Positions 17,321 to 25,498 of a DNA stretch of 64,000 nt are shown here, piece by piece. The first letter of the stretch is position 1; each line of letters starts with the position of its first letter. The DNA comes from Paracoccus sp. IB05. GTDB taxonomy: Bacteria; Pseudomonadota; Alphaproteobacteria; Rhodobacterales; Rhodobacteraceae. Both the position numbers and the translations under genes were made by a program. Below the pieces are notes generated by a model. It was not told where the DNA came from and searched no databases. It saw nothing but the letters and a program-made list of their open reading frames with translations. Where the stretch lies: contig NZ_JAEFCF010000015.1 of the NCBI RefSeq assembly GCF_016405985.1, positions 33,194 through 97,193 on the forward strand. Reading direction: 5' to 3'.

Positions 17321-19417
17321 TCAGAACCTGATCTGCGAGGTCAGATAGAAGGTGCGCCCGGCCTCGGGGTAGCCCTCAACCACCGAGACATTGCGGTCAA
17401 AGAGGTTGCGGATGCCAAAGCCCACATTCGCCTGATCGCTCACCTGCCAGGCCATATCGAAATTGGCCAGCGCGAAGCCGCCCATTTTCGTATAGATCGG
17501 CGCGTTGCGGTTCCCCGAGCCAATGGCCGGATCCGACCAGCGGCCGCCATAGACCTCGACCGAGGGCGAGATGGTCAGCCGGTCCATCGCCTGCCAGTCC
17601 AGCCGCAGATAGGCTTTGTGATCGGGCAGATCGGTCACTTTCGCGGTGGTGACAACCGGATCTTTGACGCTGGTATGCAGGTAGGTGTAATTCGCCGTCA
17701 GCGCGACACTGTCATTCACGTCCCAGTTCGCCGCGATCTCAAAGCCCTTATAGGTGCCTTTCGCGAGGTTCTGGCGCTGCGATTGCGGAAGACCGGAAAT
17801 CGGGTCGATCGTCCCCAGATCAATTGACTGGATCAGATCGGTGATGCGGCTGTAGAACACCGCGCCTTCCAGCTGCACCGGGCCAAGATCGCCCTTATAG
17901 CCCAGTTCGAAATTCAGCGCGCGCTCTGCATCCAGATCCGGGTTGGGCACCATCGAGCCAAAACCGGTCGAATAGCGGTGGAAGAGCGTCGGGAAGCTGG
18001 TCCTGGACGAGAGGCTCGCATGATATTCGCCGCCTGCACCCGGGGTCCAGATCGCAGCCAGCTGCCAGTTCACCGCATCGACCGAGACCGTCGGCTTGCC
18101 CGGACTGGCAGCAGTGCGGTCGGCCTCAAGCACTTTCGCCTTGTCATAGGACAGGCCCGCAACGATGCGCAGCTCGTCATTGACGCGCCAGGTGTCCTCG
18201 ACCGCCAGCGAGAGGGTCTCTTCCTTGCTGTGCTCGGTCGGATCGATCCGTGCCAGCGTCGGATGGTCGGGACGCGCGTAATTGGTGGAGCGGTGGACAT
18301 CGCGGCGGAAGAAAGACGCGATCCGCAGATCGTGATCGCCAAAGCTCAGCCCGTATTCGACGCTGCCGCCGACCGAATAGTCGTCATAGACGCTGTTAAA
18401 GGCCCGCGCGAGGGTCTGGGCGGAATGGTTCGCATTGTCCCAGGCCGAGAGCGTATTGTCGAACGTGTTGTAGAAAAGCCTGGTCTTCAGCGTACCGGAT
18501 CCGACTTCGGTCGTCGAATAGAAGGCGATGCTGCTGATATCCCATTGCGGCCAGGTCCAGTCCCGCTGGTTCGACCCCGGACCGGTGCCCGGATAGCCCA
18601 TGACCGGCAGAAGCGTGCTGTAAGGCGCCGATTTCGACCCTTCCTGGCGGGTATAGCTCAGGACATATTCGTCGGTCGCATTGGGCGTATAGCCAACTTT
18701 AAGGTTCAGACGGCTGTCATCGGTGGCGCTGTCTTTGCGCAGACCTTCGCCCTGATAGGGGTAGCGCGGATCGGGAACATAATCGCGCGACAGGTAGAAA
18801 CCGTCGACATCGCGCCGCATGTAAGAGACCTGGCCGTACCAGAATTCCTGTTTCGTGCCGAGCGAGAGATAGCCCGTGCGCCCCGTCACATCGCCGCGAT
18901 TGCCGGCGTCGATGCCCAGCCGCGCCTCGCCTTCGAAGGGCTGCGTCGGTTTGCGGGTCACGAGGTTGATCGCGCCGCCCATGCCGCCCGGGCCGTTGAT
19001 CACCGAGACATAGCTTTTCTGCACCTGGACCTCGGCAAGATCCGGGGTCAGGAAGCGGCCATGATCCAGCCGGTTGTCGGCAGGCAGAAAGATGCGGATG
19101 CCGTCAATCGACAGCGGCACATGCCAGCGGTCAAAGCCGCGCACGAAAACCTCGCGCTCGTTTCTGGATCCACCGCCCGAGGGGGTGGAAGACACGCCGG
19201 GCAGAACGCTGAGTGTGTCATCAAGCGTGGCGCGGTTCTGTTTCGCGGCCTCTTCGCCGGTCACTTTCGCGGTGGTCCCCCCCTGACCTTCATCATCGAC
19301 GCCAAGCCAGATCGTGCCGAGCGCGAAGGCGGCTTCCTCGGAGGACTGGGCGAAAACGGGGGCGGACAGCCCGGGGAATAACAGACCTGCAATCACCAGT
19401 CGCTGCAATAAAGACAT
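17321..19417 (-). CDS. TonB-dependent receptor of the molbindin-associated uptake locus
   Basis: 698 residues from the ATG at 19417, chosen because GGAAGGA lies 7 bases upstream and the signal peptide (MSLLQRLVIAGLLFPGLSAPVFA) starts there; another ATG sits at 19438. A TonB-box-like LGTIWLGVDDEGQGG follows, nearly the same as in the receptor at 10514-12655. The plug is complete (LDDTLSVLPGVSSTPSGGG; VQVQKSYVSVINGPGGMGGAINLVTR) and the barrel ends in QIRF. It lies 162 bases past the ATPase gene, with an operator-like palindrome in that gap, so it can be transcribed both from its own promoter and with the mop operon. I infer import of a molybdenum or tungsten species or its chelate. Confidence 0.9.
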   Translation of the reverse strand: MSLLQRLVIAGLLFPGLSAPVFAQSSEEAAFALGTIWLGVDDEGQGGTTAKVTGEEAAKQNRATLDDTLSVLPGVSSTPSGGGSRNEREVFVRGFDRWHVPLSIDGIRIFLPADNRLDHGRFLTPDLAEVQVQKSYVSVINGPGGMGGAINLVTRKPTQPFEGEARLGIDAGNRGDVTGRTGYLSLGTKQEFWYGQVSYMRRDVDGFYLSRDYVPDPRYPYQGEGLRKDSATDDSRLNLKVGYTPNATDEYVLSYTRQEGSKSAPYSTLLPVMGYPGTGPGSNQRDWTWPQWDISSIAFYSTTEVGSGTLKTRLFYNTFDNTLSAWDNANHSAQTLARAFNSVYDDYSVGGSVEYGLSFGDHDLRIASFFRRDVHRSTNYARPDHPTLARIDPTEHSKEETLSLAVEDTWRVNDELRIVAGLSYDKAKVLEADRTAASPGKPTVSVDAVNWQLAAIWTPGAGGEYHASLSSRTSFPTLFHRYSTGFGSMVPNPDLDAERALNFELGYKGDLGPVQLEGAVFYSRITDLIQSIDLGTIDPISGLPQSQRQNLAKGTYKGFEIAANWDVNDSVALTANYTYLHTSVKDPVVTTAKVTDLPDHKAYLRLDWQAMDRLTISPSVEVYGGRWSDPAIGSGNRNAPIYTKMGGFALANFDMAWQVSDQANVGFGIRNLFDRNVSVVEGYPEAGRTFYLTSQIRF

Positions 19418-19483
19418 CAGGAATCCTTCCAGTGGCATGGCTTTTCATCCGCACCCGCCGGGCTTTCGGCGGATTTTCGCGAA

Positions 19484-19509
19484 TCGATATGTATGATGAA
19501 ATATATCGA
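19484..19509. promoter_or_regulatory. Mo-box-like operator before the TonB receptor gene
   Basis: A 26-bp imperfect palindrome with arms TCGATATGTA and AATATATCGA around a 6-base spacer; 8 of 10 arm positions pair. The layout resembles ModE-type Mo-boxes (inverted CGxTATATA-like halves, spacer about 6). It agrees at 19 of 26 positions with the element before mop (23110-23135). It lies 67-92 bases upstream of the receptor ATG. Binding of a ModE/MopA-type regulator is inferred. Confidence 0.55.
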
Positions 19510-19579
19510 AACGAAATTGGCAAGAAGCCCGGGCGCAGGTTCCGGGGTCTTTTTCCCGGGCGTAGCAATCCGATCACTG

Positions 19580-20365
19580 TCAGTAGAAATGCGGCCTTCC
19601 GTCAGGCCCCTCGATCCGGCGCACCGGAAGGCCGTAAAGCCGGCTCAGGGCGGCTTCCTGCATGACGTCGGAAACCGGCCCCGAAGCGATCACACCGGCG
19701 CGGCTGACCAGCAGCGCCTCATCGCCCAGCATTGCCGCCTGGCCCGGATCATGGGTCGAGACCACCACCGCCTGGCCCGCTGCCGCCAGACCAAGGATCG
19801 CGGCCTCCACCGCTTTGACATTGGCAAAATCGAGGCTGGCGGTCGGCTCGTCCATCACCAGAACCTGCGCCTCCTGCGCGAGGGCGCGGGCGATCAGCAC
19901 CATCTGACGCTGGCCACCCGAAAGCCGCGTGACATCCTCATCCGCCAGATCCGCAATGCCGAGCCGGTCAAGCGCGGCCATTGCGCGGGCCTCTTCGGCG
20001 CGACCGGGACGGGCAAAGGCACCGAGGCCCACCGAAGCCCCCATCAGCACAATATCCCGCGCCGTATAGGCAAAAGGCGAGGCCAGCGCCTGGGGCACAT
20101 GCGCCAGCCGGGCGGCAATCTGGCTGCGGCTCAGACCGTCCAGATCGGCGCCGCCCAGCAAGACCTTGCCCGCAACCGGCGGGATCAGCCCCAGAAGGGT
20201 GCGAAACAGCGTGGTCTTCCCCGCCCCGTTCGGGCCGAGGAGGCACAGAACCCGCCCCGCATGAAGGTCGAACCCAATGCCCCGGATCAGTGCCCGGGCG
20301 CCATGGCCGACCGCCAGATCACGCGCCGACAGCAGCGGCGCCCCAGTCGCTGTCAGCCGTTCCAT
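19580..20365 (-). CDS. FecE/MolC-type ABC ATPase
   Basis: 261 residues. Walker A GPNGAGKTT, Q-loop HVPQALASPF, signature LSGGQRQMVLIARAL, Walker B VLVMDEPTASLD and switch histidine VSTHDPGQAA are all present. It overlaps the permease gene by 13 bases, so the two are translationally coupled. Energises the type II importer of the molbindin operon. In Haemophilus influenzae the structurally related MolBC transporter carries molybdate/tungstate, which supports the same use here, though sequence alone cannot separate it from siderophore ATPases. Confidence 0.93.
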   Translation of the reverse strand: MERLTATGAPLLSARDLAVGHGARALIRGIGFDLHAGRVLCLLGPNGAGKTTLFRTLLGLIPPVAGKVLLGGADLDGLSRSQIAARLAHVPQALASPFAYTARDIVLMGASVGLGAFARPGRAEEARAMAALDRLGIADLADEDVTRLSGGQRQMVLIARALAQEAQVLVMDEPTASLDFANVKAVEAAILGLAAAGQAVVVSTHDPGQAAMLGDEALLVSRAGVIASGPVSDVMQEAALSRLYGLPVRRIEGPDGRPHFY

Positions 20366-21357
20366 GCCCGCGCCCCCCTGGCCAGCAGGACCACGAAAAC
20401 CGGCGCGCCAAGCACGGCGGTCAGGATGCCCAGCGGCACTTCCATCGGTGCGATCATCCGGGCGGCGGTATCGACCAGCACCATGAACGATGCCCCCGCC
20501 AGCAGCGCCGCCGGCAGCATCCGGTCAAAGCGCGGCCCCGCCACCAGTCGCGCCATATGCGGCACCATCAGCCCGATCCAGCCGATCACCCCCGCCAGCG
20601 CCACCGCCGCCGCCGTGATCAGCGTCGCCGCCGCGATCACCACAAACCGCAGGCGCCCGGCCTCGATCCCCATCGCGCGGGCCTCGTCATCGCCCATCGC
20701 CAGAAGCCCGATCCGCCAGCGCAGCGCGATCAGCGGCACGAGGCCCAGGATCACCGCAGGCGCCGCCGCCAGCAGATCGACCCGCTTGACGCCGGCAAGG
20801 CTGCCCATCAGCCAGAAGGTGATCGCGGGAAGCTGCTCATCGGGATCAGCGAGCAGCTTCACCAGCGAGATCCCCGCCCCCGCCAGCGCGCCGATCACGA
20901 TCCCGCATAAGACCATGACCAGAAGCTGCGCACCGCCCCTGAGCGCCAGTGTCAGCCCGATCACCAGCGCCACCGTCGCGAGCCCAAAGCCAAAGCCCAT
21001 CAGCTGGATCGCCATCACCGGCAGGCCCAGCAAGATCCCGAGCACCGCGCCAAACCCCGCCCCGGCCGAGACGCCAAGGATATCGGGCGAGACCAGCGGG
21101 TTGCGGAACACCACCTGATAGGCCGCCCCCGCCGCTGCCAGCCCCGCCCCGATCAGCGCCGCAGAGATCACCCTTGGGCCGCGGATATTCCACAGCACCA
21201 CCTGCGCCTGGCGATCATCCCCAGCCCCCGTCAGGCCGCCGGTCAGCCCGCCGGTCAAAGCATCGAAAATCTGGCCGGGGCTCAGCGGGTAAGGCCCGAG
21301 ACCGATCCCGAGGATCAGCGCGAAGACCAGCGCCAGCGCCAGCAGGGAAAGCCGCAT
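20353..21357 (-). CDS. BtuC/MolB-type FecCD permease
   Basis: 334 residues from the ATG at 21357; a longer frame begins at 21408 inside the binding-protein gene. About ten membrane segments, with family landmarks IRGPRVISAALIGAGLAAAG, FRNPLVSPDILGVSAGAGFG and IGWIGLMVPHMARLVAG. One FecCD domain, so it works as a homodimer, unlike the fused permease at 14476-16407. Forms the membrane part of the importer with the ATPase encoded next. Confidence 0.92.
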   Translation of the reverse strand: MRLSLLALALVFALILGIGLGPYPLSPGQIFDALTGGLTGGLTGAGDDRQAQVVLWNIRGPRVISAALIGAGLAAAGAAYQVVFRNPLVSPDILGVSAGAGFGAVLGILLGLPVMAIQLMGFGFGLATVALVIGLTLALRGGAQLLVMVLCGIVIGALAGAGISLVKLLADPDEQLPAITFWLMGSLAGVKRVDLLAAAPAVILGLVPLIALRWRIGLLAMGDDEARAMGIEAGRLRFVVIAAATLITAAAVALAGVIGWIGLMVPHMARLVAGPRFDRMLPAALLAGASFMVLVDTAARMIAPMEVPLGILTAVLGAPVFVVLLARGARAWNG

Positions 21358-21373
21358 TCTTCTGGTCCCGATC

Positions 21374-22417
21374 CTATTCGCCCAGCAACGCGTCCAGCGC
21401 TGCCGCATCCGGCGTCACCTGGTAGAAGAGCGTGTAGAAATCCGCGATCTCCTGGCGCAGATCACCCTGTTCCAGATCTCCCCCGACCAGGTCCGGGTAG
21501 AAGACATGCGCCAGATATTTCAGCCCGATCAAGCGGTTGACCGAAGGCGGCGCGTCGATAAAGCCAAAGGGCTCACCGGGTGCAAGATAGACGCGGCCCT
21601 GATCGACCGCCGGGATCCCCTGCCATTCCGGCATCCTGCGCACATTGGCCGCGAAATCGCGGTCCACCGTCAGAATGATATCCGGCGCCCAGGCCTGGAT
21701 CTGTTCGGGCGAGACCGTCACCAGCCCGCGCGTCTCGGCCTCGACCACATTGATGCCGCCCATCCGTTCAATGATCTCGGCATTGATCGAGCCGCGCGCC
21801 GGGCTTTCCAGCCCCTCCGGACCACGGGCCAGGTAGACGCGGGGGCGGTCTGCATCGGGCACCTGGGCAAGCAAAGCGTCAGCCTCCGCATAGGCGGCTT
21901 CTGCGTAAGTTGCGAGCTGCTCGCCCCGCGCTTCGACCCCAAGGATCGCCGCCATCTCACGGATCGCCTGCGGCGTCGCGGCAAAGCTGCCATCGATCAG
22001 CACATAGGGCAGCCCCGCCTGATCCTGCACCCGCGTCGCAAGGTCGCGGTACGTGGCATTGACGGTGCCGAAATCGACGATCAGCTCGGCCCCGGTGGTC
22101 AAAAGCACCTCAAGGTTCAGCGTATCGCCCTTGCCGGTCAGCCGCCCCAGCGCCGGCAACCCGCGCGTCTCAGGCAAAAGATAAGGCAGATCGACGGGTT
22201 TTGGCGCCATCACCCAGCCGACCATCGCTTCGGGCTTCAGCGCATAAAGCAGCACCGAGGCAGGCGGCCCGGCGGCAAAGACCTTTGCCGGGTTCAGAGG
22301 CACCAGCACCTCGCGGCCGGTGGCATCGGTCACGCTTTGACCGTCAAATGCCAGAACCGGCGCGGCCAGGGCGGCAAAAACCGCGGCCAGCATGGCGCGG
22401 CGGGTTGGGAAGCTCAT
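21374..22417 (-). CDS. Periplasmic binding protein of the molbindin operon (FecB/MolA-like)
   Basis: 347 residues with a signal peptide (PTRRAMLAAVFAALAAPVLA). The mature protein reads as a two-lobed helical-backbone binding protein: DATGREVLVPLNPAKVFAAG, LLYALKPEAMVGWV, and the segment YLARGPEGLESPARGSINAE followed by IIERMGGINVV, a pattern I associate with metal-oxyanion or metallophore binding proteins of this class rather than FhuD. No lipobox. Its ATG overlaps the stop of the TsaA-like gene (ATGA), tying it to the mop operon. Confidence 0.85.
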   Translation of the reverse strand: MSFPTRRAMLAAVFAALAAPVLAFDGQSVTDATGREVLVPLNPAKVFAAGPPASVLLYALKPEAMVGWVMAPKPVDLPYLLPETRGLPALGRLTGKGDTLNLEVLLTTGAELIVDFGTVNATYRDLATRVQDQAGLPYVLIDGSFAATPQAIREMAAILGVEARGEQLATYAEAAYAEADALLAQVPDADRPRVYLARGPEGLESPARGSINAEIIERMGGINVVEAETRGLVTVSPEQIQAWAPDIILTVDRDFAANVRRMPEWQGIPAVDQGRVYLAPGEPFGFIDAPPSVNRLIGLKYLAHVFYPDLVGGDLEQGDLRQEIADFYTLFYQVTPDAAALDALLGE

Positions 22418-22872
22418 GGAATCGCTCCGAATTCGCCTTTGATATCAACAAGCGGCGTGCCATCGACACAATCGAGGCCGCGCACATGCAGAACCGCGCC
22501 TTCAACCCGCAACAGCCGCACCACCGTTGCCGCGATCGGATTGGGCCGGACCGGCGAGCGCAGCGAGAATGTCCCCACAGAGGCATCGCCGAAATTCGGG
22601 TTCTGCCGCATCAGATCGCGGCGCGAGAGATGCATCCAGTATAACAGCTGGATCCGCTCGCGCCCCTCGACCCCCGCCAGGCCCTCGATCCAGCGCGGGT
22701 CAAGTTCGACCCGGCAATCGGGCCCAGTCTCGGGATCGCCCCGGCGCGGGCACTGGCTGCGATCGGTCCAGGGGGTGCGCAACCGGCCGATGAACCAGAT
22801 CGAGGCGTCGAATGCCCCGGGCAGCGGCACCGCCACCTCATGCGGGCGCAGGTCGGTCACGTGATCAGTCAT
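22414..22872 (-). CDS. TsaA/TrmO-like domain protein in the molbindin operon
   Basis: 152 residues. The core FSLRSPVRPNPIAATVVRLL followed by GLDCVDGTPLVDIKG matches the TsaA/TrmO (YaeB, VirR) domain; TrmO N6-methylates t6A37 in some tRNAs with SAM. This protein is only the N-terminal domain in size and lacks the C-terminal part of full TrmO (about 235 residues). Two short Cys-containing segments (QCPRRGD, PDCRVE) are unusual. It overlaps mop by 8 bases and the binding-protein gene by 4, so it is locked into a metal-uptake operon, which suggests a role other than general tRNA modification. Confidence 0.8.
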   Translation of the reverse strand: MTDHVTDLRPHEVAVPLPGAFDASIWFIGRLRTPWTDRSQCPRRGDPETGPDCRVELDPRWIEGLAGVEGRERIQLLYWMHLSRRDLMRQNPNFGDASVGTFSLRSPVRPNPIAATVVRLLRVEGAVLHVRGLDCVDGTPLVDIKGEFGAIP

Positions 22873-23074
22873 CGGTGCCGATCATCACATCCGAGGCCTT
22901 GATCACCGCCGAGGCCTTTGCGCCCACGGTCAGACCCAGCTCTTTCACCGCCTCATTGGTGATCGCCGCCGTGACAATCGAGCCGCCAAGATCAAGGCGG
23001 ACATGGCTCGTCACCGCGCCGGTGACAATCTCGATCACCGTTCCCGGCAGGACATTTCGGGCGCTCAGTCGCAT
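22865..23074 (-). CDS. mop: Molbindin, Mop-type molybdate-binding protein
   Basis: 69 residues consisting of one TOBE/Mop domain: MRLSARNVLPGTVIEIVTGAV, SHVRLDLGGS, SIVTAAITNEAVKELGL and AVIKASDVMIGTDD are near-identical to known molbindins such as Mop of Rhodobacter and Clostridium MopII. These form cytosolic hexamers that store or buffer molybdate and tungstate. First gene of a six-gene leftward series. The Mo-box-like site lies 36-61 bases before its ATG. It gives the operon its metal assignment. Confidence 0.95.
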   Translation of the reverse strand: MRLSARNVLPGTVIEIVTGAVTSHVRLDLGGSIVTAAITNEAVKELGLTVGAKASAVIKASDVMIGTDD

Positions 23075-23109
23075 CTCGGTCTCTCCCCTGATGGCGGCCC
23101 TATGGCCGC

Positions 23110-23135
23110 GCCATATGTATGGTGCAACACATCGG
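23110..23135. promoter_or_regulatory. Mo-box-like operator before mop
   Basis: A 26-bp element with arms GCCATATGTA and AACACATCGG (6 of 10 arm positions pair) around a 6-base spacer. It matches the element at 19484-19509 at 19 of 26 positions, including most of the spacer. Position just upstream of the molbindin gene fits a molybdenum-responsive regulator. Confidence 0.5.
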
Positions 23136-23268
23136 AGGGAGCAGCAAGCCCCGGCGCCCTGGCCACTCGGCCTGCCATGTGCAAAGCTGCGTGCAAAGCT
23201 GCGCGGAAAATATGCGTTTTGCCCGGGCGCCCGCTCTGCCAGGATGGACAGAGCAACCGGAGAACCGC

Positions 23269-24009
23269 ATGCGGATCGCCCTTCTCAGCGATATTCATGG
23301 CAATCGCGAAGCGCTGGAGGCAGTGCTTGCCGATGCGGCGGCGCGGGATATCGGGCGCTGTGTGATCCTTGGCGATATCGTCGGATATGGCCCGGATCCG
23401 GCCTGGTGCGTGCAGCGGATCCAGGAGATGGAGGCCGCCGGCGCCCTGGTGATCCGGGGCAATCATGATGCCGCCATCGCAGGATCGGCGCGCGATATGA
23501 ACGCCACGGCGCGGGCATCCATCGACTGGACGCGGCCACGGCTTTCCGCCGCGCAGACCGGCTGGCTTGCCGCGCTGCCGCTGACGATCCGCGAGGAGGA
23601 CCGGCTTTACACCCATGCCTCGGCCCATAGCCCGGGCGACTGGATCTATGTCACCTCGGACCGCGATGCGATGGCAAGCTTTCGCAGCTCTGACGCCGGT
23701 GTGATCTTTTGCGGTCACGTCCATGTGCCGGCGCTTTACAGCAGTGACATCCATGACCGCATCCAGGCCCATGCAGAGAGGCCCCGGATCCCGGTGCCGC
23801 TTTTGGCGTCGCGGCGCTGGCTGGTGGTGGCAGGCTCGGTCGGGCAGCCCCGCGATGGCAGCCCCCAGGCCGGCTGGGCCATCTTTGACACTGCGACCCG
23901 CGAGCTCAGCTTTCGCCGCACGCCCTATGATACCGCCGTCACCGCCGGAAAAATCCAGGCTGCCGGCCTGCCCGAAGAGCTTGCCCTGCGCCTGAGGAGC
24001 GGAGAATGA
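23269..24009 (+). CDS. Metallophosphoesterase (calcineurin-like), partner of a Ser/Thr kinase
   Basis: 246 residues from MRIALLSDIHGNREAL, which holds the first metal motif DIHGN. Further motifs: VILGDIVGYGPDP (GD), VIRGNHDAA (GNHD), YTHASAHS and FCGHVHVPAL (GHxH). This is the YfcE/ApaH/PrpE-like branch that includes Ser/Thr protein phosphatases and cyclic-nucleotide phosphodiesterases. Its stop overlaps the start of the kinase-USP gene (ATGA), so the two are co-translated; a kinase-phosphatase pair is a natural reading but unproven. The longer upstream frame from 23119 is not protein-like. Confidence 0.88.
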   Translation: MRIALLSDIHGNREALEAVLADAAARDIGRCVILGDIVGYGPDPAWCVQRIQEMEAAGALVIRGNHDAAIAGSARDMNATARASIDWTRPRLSAAQTGWLAALPLTIREEDRLYTHASAHSPGDWIYVTSDRDAMASFRSSDAGVIFCGHVHVPALYSSDIHDRIQAHAERPRIPVPLLASRRWLVVAGSVGQPRDGSPQAGWAIFDTATRELSFRRTPYDTAVTAGKIQAAGLPEELALRLRSGE

Positions 24010-25415
24010 GCCGCAGCCAGAAACGCCCGGCCGAGGGGCTTCAGATCGACGGTTTCACGCTTGGCCCGCTTTTGCATCGCGGCGGCTTTGCCACGATATG
24101 GGAGGTCACCCATCCGGACCATCCCGGGCCAATGGTGATGAAAGTGCCGACCATCCTCGACGGTGATGACGGGCCGACGATTGTGGGATTCGAGATTGAA
24201 CAGATGATCCTGCCGCGCCTTTCGGGCCCGCATGTACCCCGGCTGATCGCGGCGGGCGATTTCGCGGTCATGCCCTATCTGGTGACGGCAAAACTGCCAG
24301 GCACCTCGTTCCAGGAGCTGTTTGACCGCGCGCCGCTGCCGCCCGATCAGCTGGTCGCGCTGGCCATCGAGATCGCGACGGCGCTGCATGAGGTGCATCG
24401 CCAGCGGGTGATCCACCTGGACCTCAAGCCCGGCAATCTGATGCGCGATGAGGCCGGGCGGCTGGTGCTGATAGATTATGGCCTCGCACGCCATCTTGAT
24501 CTGCCGGACCTGCTGGGCGAGGAATTTGCCATTCCGATGGGCACTTTCCCCTATATCGCGCCCGAACAGTATCTGCATCACCGCGATGATCCGCGTTCGG
24601 ATATTTTCGCTTTCGGCGCCATGCTTTACGAGCTTGCGACCGGAAGGCTGCCCTTTGGCCGGACCACCACGCTGCGCGCCGTGCGCCGCCGCCTCTGGCG
24701 CGACCCACAGCCGCCGCGCGCGCTGAACCCCGACCTGCCGCCCTGGTTGCAGGAGATCATCCTGCGCGCGCTGGAGGTCGAGCCGGAAGATCGCTTTCAG
24801 TCGGCGGCGCAGATGGCCTTTGACCTTGGCCATCCCGATCAGGTGCAGCTGACCGCCCGCGCCACAAAGCTGGAGCAGGACGGCGTCTGGCCGGTCCTGC
24901 GGCGGCGCTGGCGCGCGCGGCGGATCCGGGGCTACCTGCCGGCACCGACACAAGAAGACACCGCCCGCGCCCAGGTGGTGATGGCCGCCGTCGACCTCTC
25001 GCCCGAGATGGAGGCTTTGTCGCAGGAGATCCTCAGCGCCACACGCGAGATCCTGCATTTCCGCCCCGAGGCGCGGCTCGCCTGTGTCAATGTGCTGCGC
25101 AGCGCGCGGATCCAGCTGGATCAGGGCACCGATGAAGCGGGCAACAATCTGCATGTCGCCCGCCTTGTCGCGCTGAAAGCCTGGGGCGAGGCACTGGGCC
25201 TGCCCGAAGGCCGCGTGACCTATACCGTGCTGGAGGCCCCCGACCCCGGCAATGCGCTGACCGAACACGCGACCCGTATCCTTGCCGGTCATATCGTGAT
25301 GGGCGCGCGGGCAAGTTCGGCGCTCCGCCGCTATCTTGGCTCGGTCTCGGCCCAGGTGGTGGCCGAAGCGCCCTGCACCGTGACCATCGTGCGTCTGCCC
25401 GCCCCCGGAATCTGA
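24006..25415 (+). CDS. Ser/Thr protein kinase fused to a universal stress protein domain
   Basis: 469 residues. The kinase domain (about 15-290) has a short glycine loop (LLHRGGFATIWEV), catalytic-lysine candidate K46 (MVMKV), catalytic loop HLDLKPGN (137-144, so a non-RD type), DYG in place of DFG (157-159) and APE (185-187). A basic linker (RRRWRARRIRGYLPAP) leads to a UspA-like domain (about 329-465) with VVMAAVDLSPEM, and the nucleotide-binding signature HIVMGARASSALRRYLGSVS followed by VAEAPCTVTIVR. No membrane segment. It probably couples phosphorylation to a stress or ATP-sensing Usp module. Overlaps the phosphoesterase gene by 4 bases. Confidence 0.88.
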   Translation: MSRSQKRPAEGLQIDGFTLGPLLHRGGFATIWEVTHPDHPGPMVMKVPTILDGDDGPTIVGFEIEQMILPRLSGPHVPRLIAAGDFAVMPYLVTAKLPGTSFQELFDRAPLPPDQLVALAIEIATALHEVHRQRVIHLDLKPGNLMRDEAGRLVLIDYGLARHLDLPDLLGEEFAIPMGTFPYIAPEQYLHHRDDPRSDIFAFGAMLYELATGRLPFGRTTTLRAVRRRLWRDPQPPRALNPDLPPWLQEIILRALEVEPEDRFQSAAQMAFDLGHPDQVQLTARATKLEQDGVWPVLRRRWRARRIRGYLPAPTQEDTARAQVVMAAVDLSPEMEALSQEILSATREILHFRPEARLACVNVLRSARIQLDQGTDEAGNNLHVARLVALKAWGEALGLPEGRVTYTVLEAPDPGNALTEHATRILAGHIVMGARASSALRRYLGSVSAQVVAEAPCTVTIVRLPAPGI

Positions 25416-25498
25416 GACCTCTGCGCTGAGAGCGGGGCCTTTTCGTGCCCGGCAAATCAGGCTAGCCATGGGCGGAACAATTCTCCCGGGGAAATCCG

